Shown here: piece after piece, positions 17,658-26,337 of the stretch
Numbering within the stretch: the first letter of the stretch is position 1
Layout: each line of letters opens with the position of its first letter
Source: Clostridia bacterium
GTDB taxonomy: Bacteria; Bacillota; Clostridia; Christensenellales; Aristaeellaceae
DNA: 47,655 nucleotides
Direction of reading: 5' to 3'
NCBI GenBank assembly: GCA_017464305.1
Contig: JAFUDS010000006.1
Coordinates: forward strand, 1-47,655
Translations under genes and position numbers: made by a program
The notes under the pieces: model-generated
The model's database searches: none
What the model saw: only the letters and a program-made list of their open reading frames with translations
What the model was told of the DNA's origin: nothing

Positions 17658-18215
17658 ATGGAAACGGAACTGAGTAGAATGAACATCCTGCGGCTTTCCA
17701 ATGAAGAATCCAATCGGGTGACACGGGAAGCCTTGCAAATCGCCATCTTCAAATTGATGGCCAATTCCCCTTTCGAAAAAATCACCATTTCCGATATCAC
17801 CAAGCGGGCCGGGGTCTCCCGGGCAGCCTTCTATCGGAATTATGATTCGAAAGAGGCGCTGGTGGAGGAAATCTGCCGTTCCGTGTTTTCCCAGCTGGAT
17901 GCCTCCATCAACAGCGAACGGTTCAAAAAGGACAGAAAGGCCTGGTATACAAACTTCTTCCGCACGATTAAGGAGAACCGGGAATACTTTCAAATTTATT
18001 TAGACGCGCATCTGCAGGTCTCTGACCGAGTCATCCTGGATGTTCTCCATCCGGCTTCGACCGTGCAGGCCCATTATGCCAACGCGGCCCGCGAAGGCGC
18101 GTTTATCAGCATCCTGACAGATTGGTTCCGCGCCGGGATGAACGAATCCCCGGAGGATATGGCGGAAATATGCTATGAGATTCTAATGCCCATGGGGGAA
18201 AGCAGAAATGAATAA
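17658..18215 (+). CDS. TetR/AcrR-family transcriptional regulator
   Basis: The N-terminal 60 residues are a TetR DNA-binding domain: ALQIAIFKLMANSPFEKITI, then SDITKRAGVSRAAFYRNYDS and KEALVEEI. The remaining 120 residues are an all-helical ligand-binding domain without a recognisable subfamily motif. AAGAGGT precedes the ATG. It is divergent from the DUF308-esterase-DUF1275-MMPL operon and shares a symmetric operator region with it, the classical arrangement for a repressor of an efflux operon. The downstream DUF2238 gene overlaps its end by 8 bp, so both are cotranscribed. Confidence 0.92.
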   Translation: METELSRMNILRLSNEESNRVTREALQIAIFKLMANSPFEKITISDITKRAGVSRAAFYRNYDSKEALVEEICRSVFSQLDASINSERFKKDRKAWYTNFFRTIKENREYFQIYLDAHLQVSDRVILDVLHPASTVQAHYANAAREGAFISILTDWFRAGMNESPEDMAEICYEILMPMGESRNE

Positions 18216-18918
18216 ATCAGACAACACGAGGGACCTGAGCCGACTGCACCGGATTTTTGCCATCATTTTATTTCTTTCCTTGCTGGCCGGTCTCATTTTT
18301 TCGGCGATCCAGCTCGTTGGAGCGCCCATTGAAAACAACGGGGATGAAGCCCAGCGCACCAAATCCGATTACACGCTGATGGTCGTAGAATGCATCGCGG
18401 GCCTGCTGGTCATGATGCTGCCCTCCGTGCTGGAACGCCGCCTCTCCCTGCACATCCCCCATTTGATGTATGTGCTCTATGATGTTTTCCTGTACTGCGC
18501 CGTATTCCTGGGGGAAGTGCATGATTTCTACTACCGGGTCCCCTACTGGGATTCCATTCTTCATTTTTTCAGCGGCCTGATGTTGGGGACCCTGGGTTTT
18601 ATCCTGGTAGATTTTCTCAACCGTTCCAATAAGACCAAGGTAACCCTGAGCCCCATCTTCGTCAGCATTTTCGCGTTCTGTTTCGCCCTGGCCGCGGGCA
18701 GTATTTGGGAGATCTATGAATACACAATAGACGGTGTGATGGGCCTGAATATGCAAAAGTATTTGCTGGCCGATAAGACGATCAAAATTGGCCGGGACGC
18801 CCTGCAGGATACCATGAAAGATATCATCATTGACACGGCCGCGTCCCTGCTGGCCGCGGTGCTGGGCTATCTGTCCATCAAAAAGCACAATCAGCAAGCT
18901 TCATCAGATGAGTTTTGA
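18208..18918 (+). CDS. DUF2238 (YjdF-like) membrane protein
   Basis: The 236-residue protein has about six hydrophobic helices and the DUF2238 motifs YWDSILHFFSG, FALAAGSIWEIYEYTID and DTMKDIIIDTAASLL, with conserved Asp, His and Glu in or next to helices. The family has no established function. It overlaps the TetR gene by 8 bp (ATGAATAA), so it is translated from the same message and is probably controlled by it. It may serve the same membrane or efflux stress response as the divergent operon. Confidence 0.88.
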   Translation: MNKSDNTRDLSRLHRIFAIILFLSLLAGLIFSAIQLVGAPIENNGDEAQRTKSDYTLMVVECIAGLLVMMLPSVLERRLSLHIPHLMYVLYDVFLYCAVFLGEVHDFYYRVPYWDSILHFFSGLMLGTLGFILVDFLNRSNKTKVTLSPIFVSIFAFCFALAAGSIWEIYEYTIDGVMGLNMQKYLLADKTIKIGRDALQDTMKDIIIDTAASLLAAVLGYLSIKKHNQQASSDEF

Positions 18919-18944
18919 AGCCGTGCATTCAGATGATTTACGAC

Positions 18945-18973
18945 TTGCTCTTTCAGCCTTCGTTTGATACAAT
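18945..18973 (+). promoter_or_regulatory. Promoter of the AAA/PDDEXK gene
   Basis: TTGCTC (18945-18950), a 17-base spacer and TACAAT (18968-18973) lie about 107 bp before the start at 19080. No repeat array like those before the other two ATPase genes is seen here. Confidence 0.55.
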
Positions 18974-19079
18974 ATCAGCCAGTCGAGATGCATAGGAGAA
19001 TCTTCTTGACGAGAGGAAGATGATTCCCCGTTGCAATGTCACGAATAAGAGCAATCATGCGAGAGGAGGGGGGCGCAAC

Positions 19080-20741
19080 ATGGGAGCTTATTTGAATCCG
19101 GGAAGTGAAAGCTATCGAATGGCTGTGAACTCAGCTATCTTTGAGGATAAAACACCGATGATTCAATATCTCAATACATTGATCAATACACAGCAAAGAT
19201 TTGTCAGCGTCTCCCGTCCTCGCAGATTTGGGAAAACAATGGCTGCGGATATGATATGTGCTTATTATGGCCAGGGAGCCGACAGCAGAGAATTGTTTGC
19301 CCAGAGAAAGCTTGCTGAAATCCCGGACACAGGCTTGAAGTGGGACACATTCCTCGGCTCTTTTGATGCGATTCGTGTCGTGATGACAAGATTCGTCAAA
19401 AAGAATAAAACGGTCACTGAAGCACTTGAAAAGATGCAGCGTCTTGTGATAAGGGATATCAAGAAAGCATATCCGAACCAAGAATACTTCAACGAAAGCG
19501 ATCTGATTCAAGCCATAGAAGATGTGTATTCTGAAAACGGCAAGCAGATCATCATTGTGATCGATGAGTGGGATGCAGTTTTCAGAGAGCGGCCAAATGA
19601 CAAGGAAGGACAAACAGAATACTTGGATTTTCTTCGTGACTTAATGAAGGATAATAGCCATATCGCTCTGGCATATATGACCGGAATCCTTCCCATTAAA
19701 AAGTATGGGAAGCATTCAGCGCTCAACATGTTTACAGAATACTCCATGATGTTTCCCAGGCAGCTCGCAAGATTTACAGGGTTTACAGAGGAAGAGGTTA
19801 TCAGAGAATGCAACCGATATGGGCGGGACTATCATGCGATTAGAGAATGGTATGATGGTTACAACGTCAGTGATATCGTGCCACCAGATCCAGATCATGA
19901 AGAGCTGAAAAAAACGGGAGAATCGCCCAAGGCAACCAGGTATGCTTTGTACAGCCCATTATCTGTGGTAGAGGCGATCACCACAGGAGTAATCAAGGAT
20001 TACTGGAATCAAACAGAGACTTATGAAGCCTTGGCAGAATACATCCGCAGAGATTATGACGGATTAAAAGATGCGGTGGCCCTCCTCATGGATGGTGGCA
20101 GGTTGAAGATAGATACCTCCACATACCAGAACGATATGACAACCTTCCACAGCAGAGATGATGTGCTTTCCCTCCTGATCCATCTGGGCTATCTGGGCTA
20201 TGATGATGAACAAAGTGAGGTTTTCATCCCTAACCGAGAAATCTTAGATGAGTTTAAGACATCAACAAAATCAGAGGAATGGGTTAGTACATTCAAAGCC
20301 TTTGATACATCTATGGAGCTGTTGAACGCGACCTGGAACCGTCAGGCGGATAAAGTTGCATACCTGATAGAAAAGGCGCATGACAGAGCAGACAACAAAA
20401 CCTATCACGATGAAACAGCTTTAAGCTATGCCATTCGAAGGGCTTATATAGCGGCAGAAAAATATTATACCATTCTACCGGAAACGGATGCTGGAAAAGG
20501 CTTTGCGGACTTATTCCTCATACCTGGACCCGCTTATCCAGACAAACCTGCGCTTGTGATTGAGTTGAAATACAATCAAACTGCCGAGGGAGCGATTTCG
20601 CAAATCAAACGCAGAGAATATCCAGCCAGGTTAGAGCATTACGCGGGAAACATACTCCTCGTAGGCATAAATTACGATAAAAATGCCTCCGTTGAAAGCG
20701 CAGATTTCAAGCATCATACCTGCGCAATAGAAACAGCGTAA
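19080..20741 (+). CDS. AAA-ATPase-like protein with C-terminal PD-(D/E)XK (DUF1703) domain
   Basis: The 553-residue protein starts YLNPGSESYRMAVNSAIFED and has the atypical Walker A of this family, SRPRRFGKTMAADMI, and a Walker B IIIVIDEWDAVF. The C-terminus carries a PD-(D/E)XK nuclease-like core, GFADLFLIPG followed by LVIELKY (the E-x-K). This two-domain type (Pfam AAA-ATPase-like plus DUF1703) is very common in gut Bacteroides and Clostridia, often in many copies. It is suspected to be linked to mobile DNA, but its function is unknown. I chose the ATG with GAGGAGGGG upstream. A GC stem followed by a T run 230 bp downstream is the likely terminator. Confidence 0.9.
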   Translation: MGAYLNPGSESYRMAVNSAIFEDKTPMIQYLNTLINTQQRFVSVSRPRRFGKTMAADMICAYYGQGADSRELFAQRKLAEIPDTGLKWDTFLGSFDAIRVVMTRFVKKNKTVTEALEKMQRLVIRDIKKAYPNQEYFNESDLIQAIEDVYSENGKQIIIVIDEWDAVFRERPNDKEGQTEYLDFLRDLMKDNSHIALAYMTGILPIKKYGKHSALNMFTEYSMMFPRQLARFTGFTEEEVIRECNRYGRDYHAIREWYDGYNVSDIVPPDPDHEELKKTGESPKATRYALYSPLSVVEAITTGVIKDYWNQTETYEALAEYIRRDYDGLKDAVALLMDGGRLKIDTSTYQNDMTTFHSRDDVLSLLIHLGYLGYDDEQSEVFIPNREILDEFKTSTKSEEWVSTFKAFDTSMELLNATWNRQADKVAYLIEKAHDRADNKTYHDETALSYAIRRAYIAAEKYYTILPETDAGKGFADLFLIPGPAYPDKPALVIELKYNQTAEGAISQIKRREYPARLEHYAGNILLVGINYDKNASVESADFKHHTCAIETA

Positions 20742-20753
20742 GTAATTATCATA

Positions 20754-20954
20754 TATAGTTCTCGAATTGCTTCTTTTTCACTTCTTTGGAAGACGGAATT
20801 GATCGCCTGGCTTTCCCCCATGGCGGAGCCATCCGTGAAGGTATAGGAGGTTACGCTCTGCAGCACCGCGCCTGCCGCCACCAGCAGGATCACCAGCGGC
20901 TCCAGCCAGGCGTGAGAGGTCAGCAGCAGCACAGCTACCACCATGGCCAAGGAA
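20754..20954. pseudogene. Decayed duplicate of the AlbA_2-promoter/MMPL region
   Basis: Three blocks copy the 11.9-13.8 kb locus in the same orientation: 20754-20788 matches 11865-11899 (31 of 35), 20789-20892 matches 13120-13223 (100 of 104), and 20879-20954 matches 13687-13762 with 3 mismatches outside the shared 14 bp. The last two overlap in the 14-bp CACCAGCAGGATCA, which occurs in the intact MMPL gene as a direct repeat (13210-13223 and 13687-13700). Slippage between those copies explains the 477-bp in-frame loss. The remnant still reads open on the minus strand but has no start of its own. Confidence 0.9.
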
Positions 20955-20968
20955 TCCGCCATTTTCGT

Positions 20969-20994
20969 CCGCCGCACCCGGCGGTCTTTTTTTT
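20969..20994 (+). terminator. Rho-independent terminator after the remnant
   Basis: CCGCCG (20969-20974) pairs with CGGCGG (20979-20984) around a CACC loop and is followed by a T-rich run TCTTTTTTTT. It would end rightward transcription coming from the AAA/PDDEXK gene through the MMPL remnant. Confidence 0.75.
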
Positions 20995-21109
20995 CTCTGG
21001 CTTGGTTCCTTCCTGGCTCATTCCCCTTTCCCTCTTTCTCAACAATTTCAATCCTCGGTGTTTGATAACTTTTCTTTGCCCATCCTCCATGTTCATTAAC
21101 AGACGATTG

Positions 21110-21126
21110 ATAATCAAATTGATTAT
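21110..21126. promoter_or_regulatory. Palindromic operator of the MMPL/heptad-protein operon
   Basis: ATAATCAA and TTGATTAT form a perfect 8+1+8 palindrome ending at the first base of the -35 element. A second imperfect dyad, ATTGA-AA-TCAAT (21125-21136), covers the -35 itself. The form is typical of MarR or TetR sites. No adjacent regulator gene is present, so the binding protein is unknown. Confidence 0.7.
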
Positions 21127-21154
21127 TGAAATCAATCATCAAAGTGATTATAAT
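21126..21154 (+). promoter_or_regulatory. Promoter of the second MMPL operon
   Basis: TTGAAA (21126-21131), a 17-base spacer and TATAAT (21149-21154) lie 60 bp before the TTG start at 21214. Confidence 0.82.
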
Positions 21155-21213
21155 TCGCATCGTTGATTTTATCAACACCATGTTTATTTTCTTGAACGTA
21201 AGGAGGACCCAAG

Positions 21214-23280
21214 TTGAAAGGATTCACCAAATGGCTGGTGCGGCATCGGGGCCTGGTCATCATCATCTGTTTGCTGCTGATGATCCCCTCGGTGCTGGGC
21301 ATGGCCGCGACGAAAACCAAATATGACCTTTTGTATTATCTGCCCCAGGATCTGGAAACGGTGCAAGGGCAGGAAATCCTGTTGGAGGACTTCGGCAAGG
21401 GGGCCTTTTCCCTGCTGGTGACGGAGGGCATGAGCATCTCGGACCAGGCCGACATGGAGAACGCCCTGAAGGAGATCCCCCATGTGGACAGCGTCATCGG
21501 CTTCGCCTCCCTCACGAAGGGCATGTTCCCCATTGAGATCATCCCCTCGGATCTTCGGGAGATGTTCCAGCGGGGCGACTGCATGCTCTCCGCCGTGTTT
21601 TTCGATGAAGGCTCCTCCTCCGAGGAGACCATGGAGGCCATCAATCAGGTGCGGAAAACCGCCGGCGAGAAATGCTTTGTGTCCGGCTTGTCCGCGGTGG
21701 TCACCGATACCAAGCAATTGGTGGAGGATCAGGAAGCCATTTACGTCGGCATCGCCGTGGCGCTGTGCGCCGTGGTGCTGATGATCACCATGGACAGCTT
21801 CCTTTTGCCCCTCATCTTCCTCTGCTGCATCGGCGTTTCCGTCCTGTGGAACCTGGGCAGCAATTACTTCCTCGGGGAAATCAGCTACATCACCAAGGCC
21901 GTGGCCGCCGTGCTACAGCTGGGCGTGACGCTGGACTATTCCATCTTCCTGTGGCACAGCTACAAGGAGCAAAAGGCCCTGACGGAGGATAAGGACGAGG
22001 CCATGGCCAATGCCATCCATCTGACCTTTACCTCCATCCTGGGCTCCAGCCTGACCACCATCGCAGGCTTCGTATCCATCTGCTTTATGAGCTTCACCCT
22101 GGGGAAGGATCTGGGTATCGTCATGAGCAAGGGCGTCGTCATGGGCGTGCTGGGCACGGTGGTGCTGCTGCCCTGCGTAATCCGGCTGCTGGATGGCGCC
22201 ATTGAAAAAACCAGCCACAAGCCCCTGCTCCCCGACGTGGGCGGCATTGGACGTTTCGTAGTCAAGCACTATAAGGTGCTGGCCCTGGTGCTGATCATCA
22301 TGATCTTCCCCGCCTTCTACGGCTATCAAAACGTCAATGTCTATTATGACATGAGCAAAGTCATGCCGCCGGAGCTGAAATCCGTCATCGCTAACAAAAA
22401 GTTGGAGGAAACCTTCGACATGGCCACCACCCATCTCCTGCTGGTGGACAGCGACGTCAGCCAGAAGGATGTCCGGGATATGACGGAGGAAATGGCTCAG
22501 GTGGACGGCGTGAAAACCGTTATCGGCATCGACAGCCTGCTGGGCGCCGGCATCCCGGAGTCCATCCTTCCGGATGATATTTTGTCCTTGGTGAAGGGAG
22601 ATCGGTATCAGCTGATGCTGATCAACTCCGCCTATGTGATCTCCTCCGACGAGGTCAATGCGCAGATTGATACCCTGAATGAAATTTTGAAGAAATATGA
22701 TCAGGGCGGCATGCTGATCGGCGAAGCTCCCTGCACAAAGGACCTCATCGCCTGCACCGATCACGATTTTACCGTGGTCAGCCTGATTTCCATCATCGCC
22801 ATCTTTGTGATCATCCTGCTGGTGCAGAAATCTCTTTCCTTGCCGGTGCTGCTGGTAGCGGTCATCGAGCTGGCCATTGCCGCCAACCTGTGCATCCCCT
22901 ACTACACGGGCGTAGAGCTGCCCTTCGTGGGCCCCATCCTGATTTCCACCATCCAGCTGGGGGCCACCGTGGATTATGCCATCCTGATGACCACCCGGTA
23001 TAAGCAAAACCGCCTCTCCGGCATGGACAAGCGGCAGGCAGTGGAAAACGCGGTATCCTCCGCCGCCCAGAGCGTGCTGGTCAGCGGCTTGGGCTTCTTC
23101 GCCGCCACCTATGGCGTAGGCCTGTATTCCAATGTGGATATCATTTCCTCCATGTGCCGCTTGATCGCCCGAGGCGCGCTGCTGAGCGTGGCCGTGGTGC
23201 TGCTGCTCCTGCCGGCCATGCTGCTCCTGTTGGACAAGGTGATTGTCCATTCTACCTTTGATATGAAAGCTGCCCGATAA
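21214..23280 (+). CDS. MMPL-family RND transporter (second copy)
   Basis: The 688-residue protein has the same two-half RND layout as the MMPL protein at 12-14 kb but is clearly diverged from it. Asp-Tyr pairs sit in the central helices: GVTLDYSIF (Asp241-Tyr242) and GATVDYAIL (Asp587-Tyr588). The start is TTG with AAGGAGG seven bases upstream. It is followed after 21 bp by a gene for a secreted heptad-repeat protein, an arrangement known for MMPL/YhgE-type envelope export systems of Gram-positive bacteria. The substrate is unknown. Transcription probably starts at the TTGAAA-TATAAT promoter controlled by the palindrome at 21110-21126. Confidence 0.93.
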   Translation: MKGFTKWLVRHRGLVIIICLLLMIPSVLGMAATKTKYDLLYYLPQDLETVQGQEILLEDFGKGAFSLLVTEGMSISDQADMENALKEIPHVDSVIGFASLTKGMFPIEIIPSDLREMFQRGDCMLSAVFFDEGSSSEETMEAINQVRKTAGEKCFVSGLSAVVTDTKQLVEDQEAIYVGIAVALCAVVLMITMDSFLLPLIFLCCIGVSVLWNLGSNYFLGEISYITKAVAAVLQLGVTLDYSIFLWHSYKEQKALTEDKDEAMANAIHLTFTSILGSSLTTIAGFVSICFMSFTLGKDLGIVMSKGVVMGVLGTVVLLPCVIRLLDGAIEKTSHKPLLPDVGGIGRFVVKHYKVLALVLIIMIFPAFYGYQNVNVYYDMSKVMPPELKSVIANKKLEETFDMATTHLLLVDSDVSQKDVRDMTEEMAQVDGVKTVIGIDSLLGAGIPESILPDDILSLVKGDRYQLMLINSAYVISSDEVNAQIDTLNEILKKYDQGGMLIGEAPCTKDLIACTDHDFTVVSLISIIAIFVIILLVQKSLSLPVLLVAVIELAIAANLCIPYYTGVELPFVGPILISTIQLGATVDYAILMTTRYKQNRLSGMDKRQAVENAVSSAAQSVLVSGLGFFAATYGVGLYSNVDIISSMCRLIARGALLSVAVVLLLLPAMLLLLDKVIVHSTFDMKAAR

Positions 23281-23301
23281 GAAGAAAGGAAGAATTCGAA
23301 G

Positions 23302-25053
23302 ATGAAAAAGATTGTTGCACTGCTGCTGTCCGCGGTGTTGATGCTGAGCTGCGTTTCCGGCCTGGCGGAGAACACCAAGCATGAGCGGGTCTATGTTGTT
23401 GCCGCTGCCGATGGCACGGTAAAAAGTCTCACCGATAACATCCGTCTGGAAAACGCCGATGAGCTGGCGGAGATCGTAGACCGGACCATGCTGACCGGGA
23501 TCCAAAATGTGAGCGGCAAGGAAGTCTTCTCCCTGGAGGGGGAAACCCTGACCTGGCAGGCCCAGGGAAAGGATATTACCTATCAGGGAACTTCCAACCA
23601 AGCACCCACGATCTTGCCCGTAGTCACCCTGACCCTGGACGGCCAGGAAATCGACCCGGCGGCCTTGAAGGAAAAGACCGGCGAAGCGGTGCTGACCGTT
23701 TCCTATCAGGCGCAGGAGTCCGTGCCCGCTTTGGCCTTTACGCTGCTGCCGCTGCCAGCGGAGGAAGTTTCCGATCTCCATCTGGAAAACGCCGCCGTCC
23801 TCAGCGAGATTGGCCAGCAGGTGCTGGTGGGCTGGGCGGTGCCCGGCGTCGATGCCGATCTGGCGCTGCCCACCTCCTTCACCGCGTCCTTCCATGCCGA
23901 TCATGCTGACCTTTCCTGGATGCTGACGCTGTCCACCTCCGACCCCATCGACGCGGTGTGCAAGGAGCTGGAGGAACGCATCGAGATCGATCCCCACGCG
24001 GAGCTGGCGGAAATTGAAACCCTGCTGACCGCGCTGCAAAGCGGCGAAGCTCTGCCGGAAACCACCGGAAAGACCAAGGACATCGCCCCGAAGATCAATG
24101 AACTGAATGACGGTGTCACCCAGCTGAACGATGGCGCCGCCGCCCTGGCGGAGGGTACGGCCCAACTGTCCGTCGGCGCTTCCACCCTCCAGGAGGGCGC
24201 GGCGCAGCTGAATACAGGCGCGGCGGAATTAGCCACTGGTGCGGCCGCCCTCTCCAGCGGCGCAGCGGACGCGGAAACCGGCGCTGCCGCCCTGGATACG
24301 GGCCTGGCCACCATCACTGAAAACAATGACACACTGAACGCCGGCGCTCAGGCCATCTTCCAGGCCATCCTGTCCACGGCCAATACCCAACTTGCCGCCT
24401 CCGGCCTGGACGCCGCTGGCATTGAAATTCCCGCCCTGACGGAGGAAAACTACGCGGAAATGCTGGATGCGGTCATGACCCAGATTGACCAGATGATCAC
24501 CATCGCCCAGGCCGGAGCCTCCTTGGCTCCCTCCCTGGATGACGCCATCGCCGCCAAGCTCCAGGTCGCTCAAGCGGCCCAGGAAAGCCTGGCTGCTTTG
24601 AAGGCTCAGCTGGATCAGATTAGCGCCTTCGTAACCGGCCTCCAGGCCTACACTGAGGGCGTCTCCCAGGCTTCTCAGGGCGCGGCTGCGCTGCATACCG
24701 GCCTCACCCAACTCAGCGGCGGCGCAGCAACCCTTTCTGAGGGTGCAGCCACCCTGTCCGCGGGCGCCTCCGCCCTGTCCGATGGCACTGTTTCCCTCCG
24801 CGACGGAGCAGCAGCCCTGAAGGAGGGCGCGGCTACCCTGCATACGGACGGCACACAGCAGCTGAAGGATACCCTGCTGGCCGCCGAAAAGGAAGCGGCG
24901 GAGAAGCTGCTGCCCTATGTGAAGGAGGATCTGCCCAAGGCGCTGCGCATCTATGAAGAAACCCGTGACAACGCAAAGAACAGCGGCTATGACCTGCGTC
25001 CCGAAGGTATGAAGGCCATAACGGTTTATATCATCCGCACCGACCTGCAATAA
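23302..25053 (+). CDS. Secreted XXXLXXG heptad-repeat protein (YhgE-like)
   Basis: The 583-residue product starts with a signal peptide (MKKIVALLLSAVLMLSCVSG) that could be cleaved after GLA or processed at Cys17 as a lipoprotein. Residues 270-345 and about 450-520 are runs of the XXXLXXG heptad (for example LNDGVTQLNDGAAALAEG and LSGGAATLSEGAATLSAG), the repeat seen in YhgE/Pip-like proteins. A less repetitive helical stretch separates them. Residues 25-250 form an N-terminal domain I do not recognise. No C-terminal membrane helix is seen. As partner of the MMPL exporter it may form an extracytoplasmic rod or adaptor (inference). Confidence 0.88.
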   Translation: MKKIVALLLSAVLMLSCVSGLAENTKHERVYVVAAADGTVKSLTDNIRLENADELAEIVDRTMLTGIQNVSGKEVFSLEGETLTWQAQGKDITYQGTSNQAPTILPVVTLTLDGQEIDPAALKEKTGEAVLTVSYQAQESVPALAFTLLPLPAEEVSDLHLENAAVLSEIGQQVLVGWAVPGVDADLALPTSFTASFHADHADLSWMLTLSTSDPIDAVCKELEERIEIDPHAELAEIETLLTALQSGEALPETTGKTKDIAPKINELNDGVTQLNDGAAALAEGTAQLSVGASTLQEGAAQLNTGAAELATGAAALSSGAADAETGAAALDTGLATITENNDTLNAGAQAIFQAILSTANTQLAASGLDAAGIEIPALTEENYAEMLDAVMTQIDQMITIAQAGASLAPSLDDAIAAKLQVAQAAQESLAALKAQLDQISAFVTGLQAYTEGVSQASQGAAALHTGLTQLSGGAATLSEGAATLSAGASALSDGTVSLRDGAAALKEGAATLHTDGTQQLKDTLLAAEKEAAEKLLPYVKEDLPKALRIYEETRDNAKNSGYDLRPEGMKAITVYIIRTDLQ

Positions 25054-25108
25054 GTTCGCAGCGGCTGGCCTTCGCGTTCATCATGGCCACTGCAGTTTTG
25101 AGTAAACA

Positions 25109-25147
25109 AAAAGGGCTAACTGATTCAAAAAGTCAGTTAGCCCTTTT
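25109..25147. terminator. Bidirectional rho-independent terminator
   Basis: AAAAGGGCTAACTGA (25109-25123) pairs perfectly over 15 bp with TCAGTTAGCCCTTTT (25133-25147). The A run on the left and T run on the right let it end both the plus-strand MMPL/heptad operon and the minus-strand EamA gene. Confidence 0.93.
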
Positions 25148-25219
25148 CGTTTGCTTATTTTCCTGGAAATCAGCAATCGGTTCAATCGCTGATCCATTCC
25201 GTTTTCTACCCAACCCAAA

Positions 25220-26113
25220 TCATTTCGCATTGGCCCGGTTGGAGGCCAGGTTGACACACACGATCCCGATCACAAACAGCACCGCTCCACTGATAATCCA
25301 CCCAGTGATTTGCTCCTGAAAAAACAGGTATCCCCAAACCAGCGAAAACAGCACCATGGTGCTCTGCAAAATCGCCACCATTTGAAAGGGAACCAACGGA
25401 ATCGCTTTAGCATTCAAATAGAAACCAATTCCCGTCACAAAGCCGAAATAAAGGATCGCAATCACGCATTTCCAATCCGGCACGGCAGCCGGCAGGAAAT
25501 TCCCCTGGGCTGCGGGGACAAACAATGCCAGCAAAGACGCCATGGAGAACATGACCAGATTGCTGTCGAGGATATCGAAATCATTCGCTACCTTTTTCTG
25601 CGCGAAGATAAACAACCCAGCGCAGATGCCTGACAAAACGTACAGAATCGTCAGGGGCATATTCTCCCCCAGGAAGGCGTCCACGCTGAGTCCATTCCAG
25701 GAGATCAGCAAAATGCCGGTAACGCAAAGGATCACGCCCGTCCATTTCCAGGCGTTCATCCCCTCCTTCAGCACCAGAACCCCCAGCACCGTCAGCAAAA
25801 TCATTTGTGCCGGCTGCGTCAAGATGTTTCCATAGGACACGCCGATGGAGAGGCCGATATTCTCCAAGCTATAGGCGACCATCTTCGCTACCGCGCCAAA
25901 GGCCAGCCATTTCCAATGTTTTCGGAAGGCCTGTGCGAAATCCGGTTGAAACCTTTTCTTCTTCACCAGCTTCAACATCAGCAGCCAAAACACGCCGACC
26001 ACAAAACGCATCAGCGTAATCATCGACGGCGAAAAGAAAGGCCGAATCATCCGGACACTGGTTCCACCCAGGCTGAACATCAAAGCTACAAGCAGCAAAT
26101 AGATATAACCCAT
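25220..26113 (-). CDS. EamA/DMT-family transporter
   Basis: The 297-residue protein has ten predicted helices in two EamA repeats, for example YLLLVALMFSLGGTSVRMIR at the N-terminus and GILLISWNGLSVDAFLGENM in the middle. The end of the second repeat carries STMVLFSLVWGYLFFQEQIT, the family's conserved late helix. DMT transporters move amino acids, nucleotide-related metabolites or drugs; the substrate is not readable here. It ends 72 bp from the bidirectional terminator and is a single-gene unit converging on the heptad-protein gene. Confidence 0.9.
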   Translation of the reverse strand: MGYIYLLLVALMFSLGGTSVRMIRPFFSPSMITLMRFVVGVFWLLMLKLVKKKRFQPDFAQAFRKHWKWLAFGAVAKMVAYSLENIGLSIGVSYGNILTQPAQMILLTVLGVLVLKEGMNAWKWTGVILCVTGILLISWNGLSVDAFLGENMPLTILYVLSGICAGLFIFAQKKVANDFDILDSNLVMFSMASLLALFVPAAQGNFLPAAVPDWKCVIAILYFGFVTGIGFYLNAKAIPLVPFQMVAILQSTMVLFSLVWGYLFFQEQITGWIISGAVLFVIGIVCVNLASNRANAK

Positions 26114-26259
26114 ACCCTACTCATTCCCTCACATTTATCCGATGCATAACGCATCCAAGGGTGAACAAAACAGGACGTATTATACCTATCACCGCACGTT
26201 TCGGCAAGTGCTCCGTTTGGCCAGCATGGACAACATGGAAGCATCTTTGAAATACATTC

Positions 26260-26304
26260 AAAAATGCGCCGACCGGTTCGTTTGGCAAACTAACCAGCCG
26301 GCGC
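26260..26304 (-). terminator. Terminator of the MATE gene
   Basis: On the minus strand GCGCCG (26304-26299) pairs with CGGCGC (26271-26266), and the inner segment GCTGGTT pairs imperfectly with AACCGGT. The stem is followed by ATTTTTG. It lies 34 bp after the MATE stop. Confidence 0.75.
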
Positions 26305-26337
26305 GGGGGAATTTGTGATTGATATGGGACGACCTGA

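Larger units (their letters stand above)
20955..21213. other. Intergenic region before the second MMPL gene
   Basis: Together with the remnant this makes 472 bp without an intact gene. It contains the terminator at 20969-20994. A minus-strand stretch encodes KKSYQTPRIEIVEKEG without a proper start; such 'K-x-Y-x-x-P-x-I/L-E-I/V' segments occur in small clostridial peptide precursors, so this may be another relic. The operator and promoter of the MMPL operon follow at 21110-21154. Confidence 0.5.

Noticed and set aside
20714-21181. 155-codon minus-strand frame as a real membrane protein
   Set aside because: Its hydrophobic part is two joined pieces of the MMPL gene, and the front part has no start signal.
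21913-24165. 750-codon open frame antisense to the second MMPL and heptad genes
   Set aside because: Its Gln/His/Gly-rich product is a by-product of the GC-rich coding strand, with no family features.
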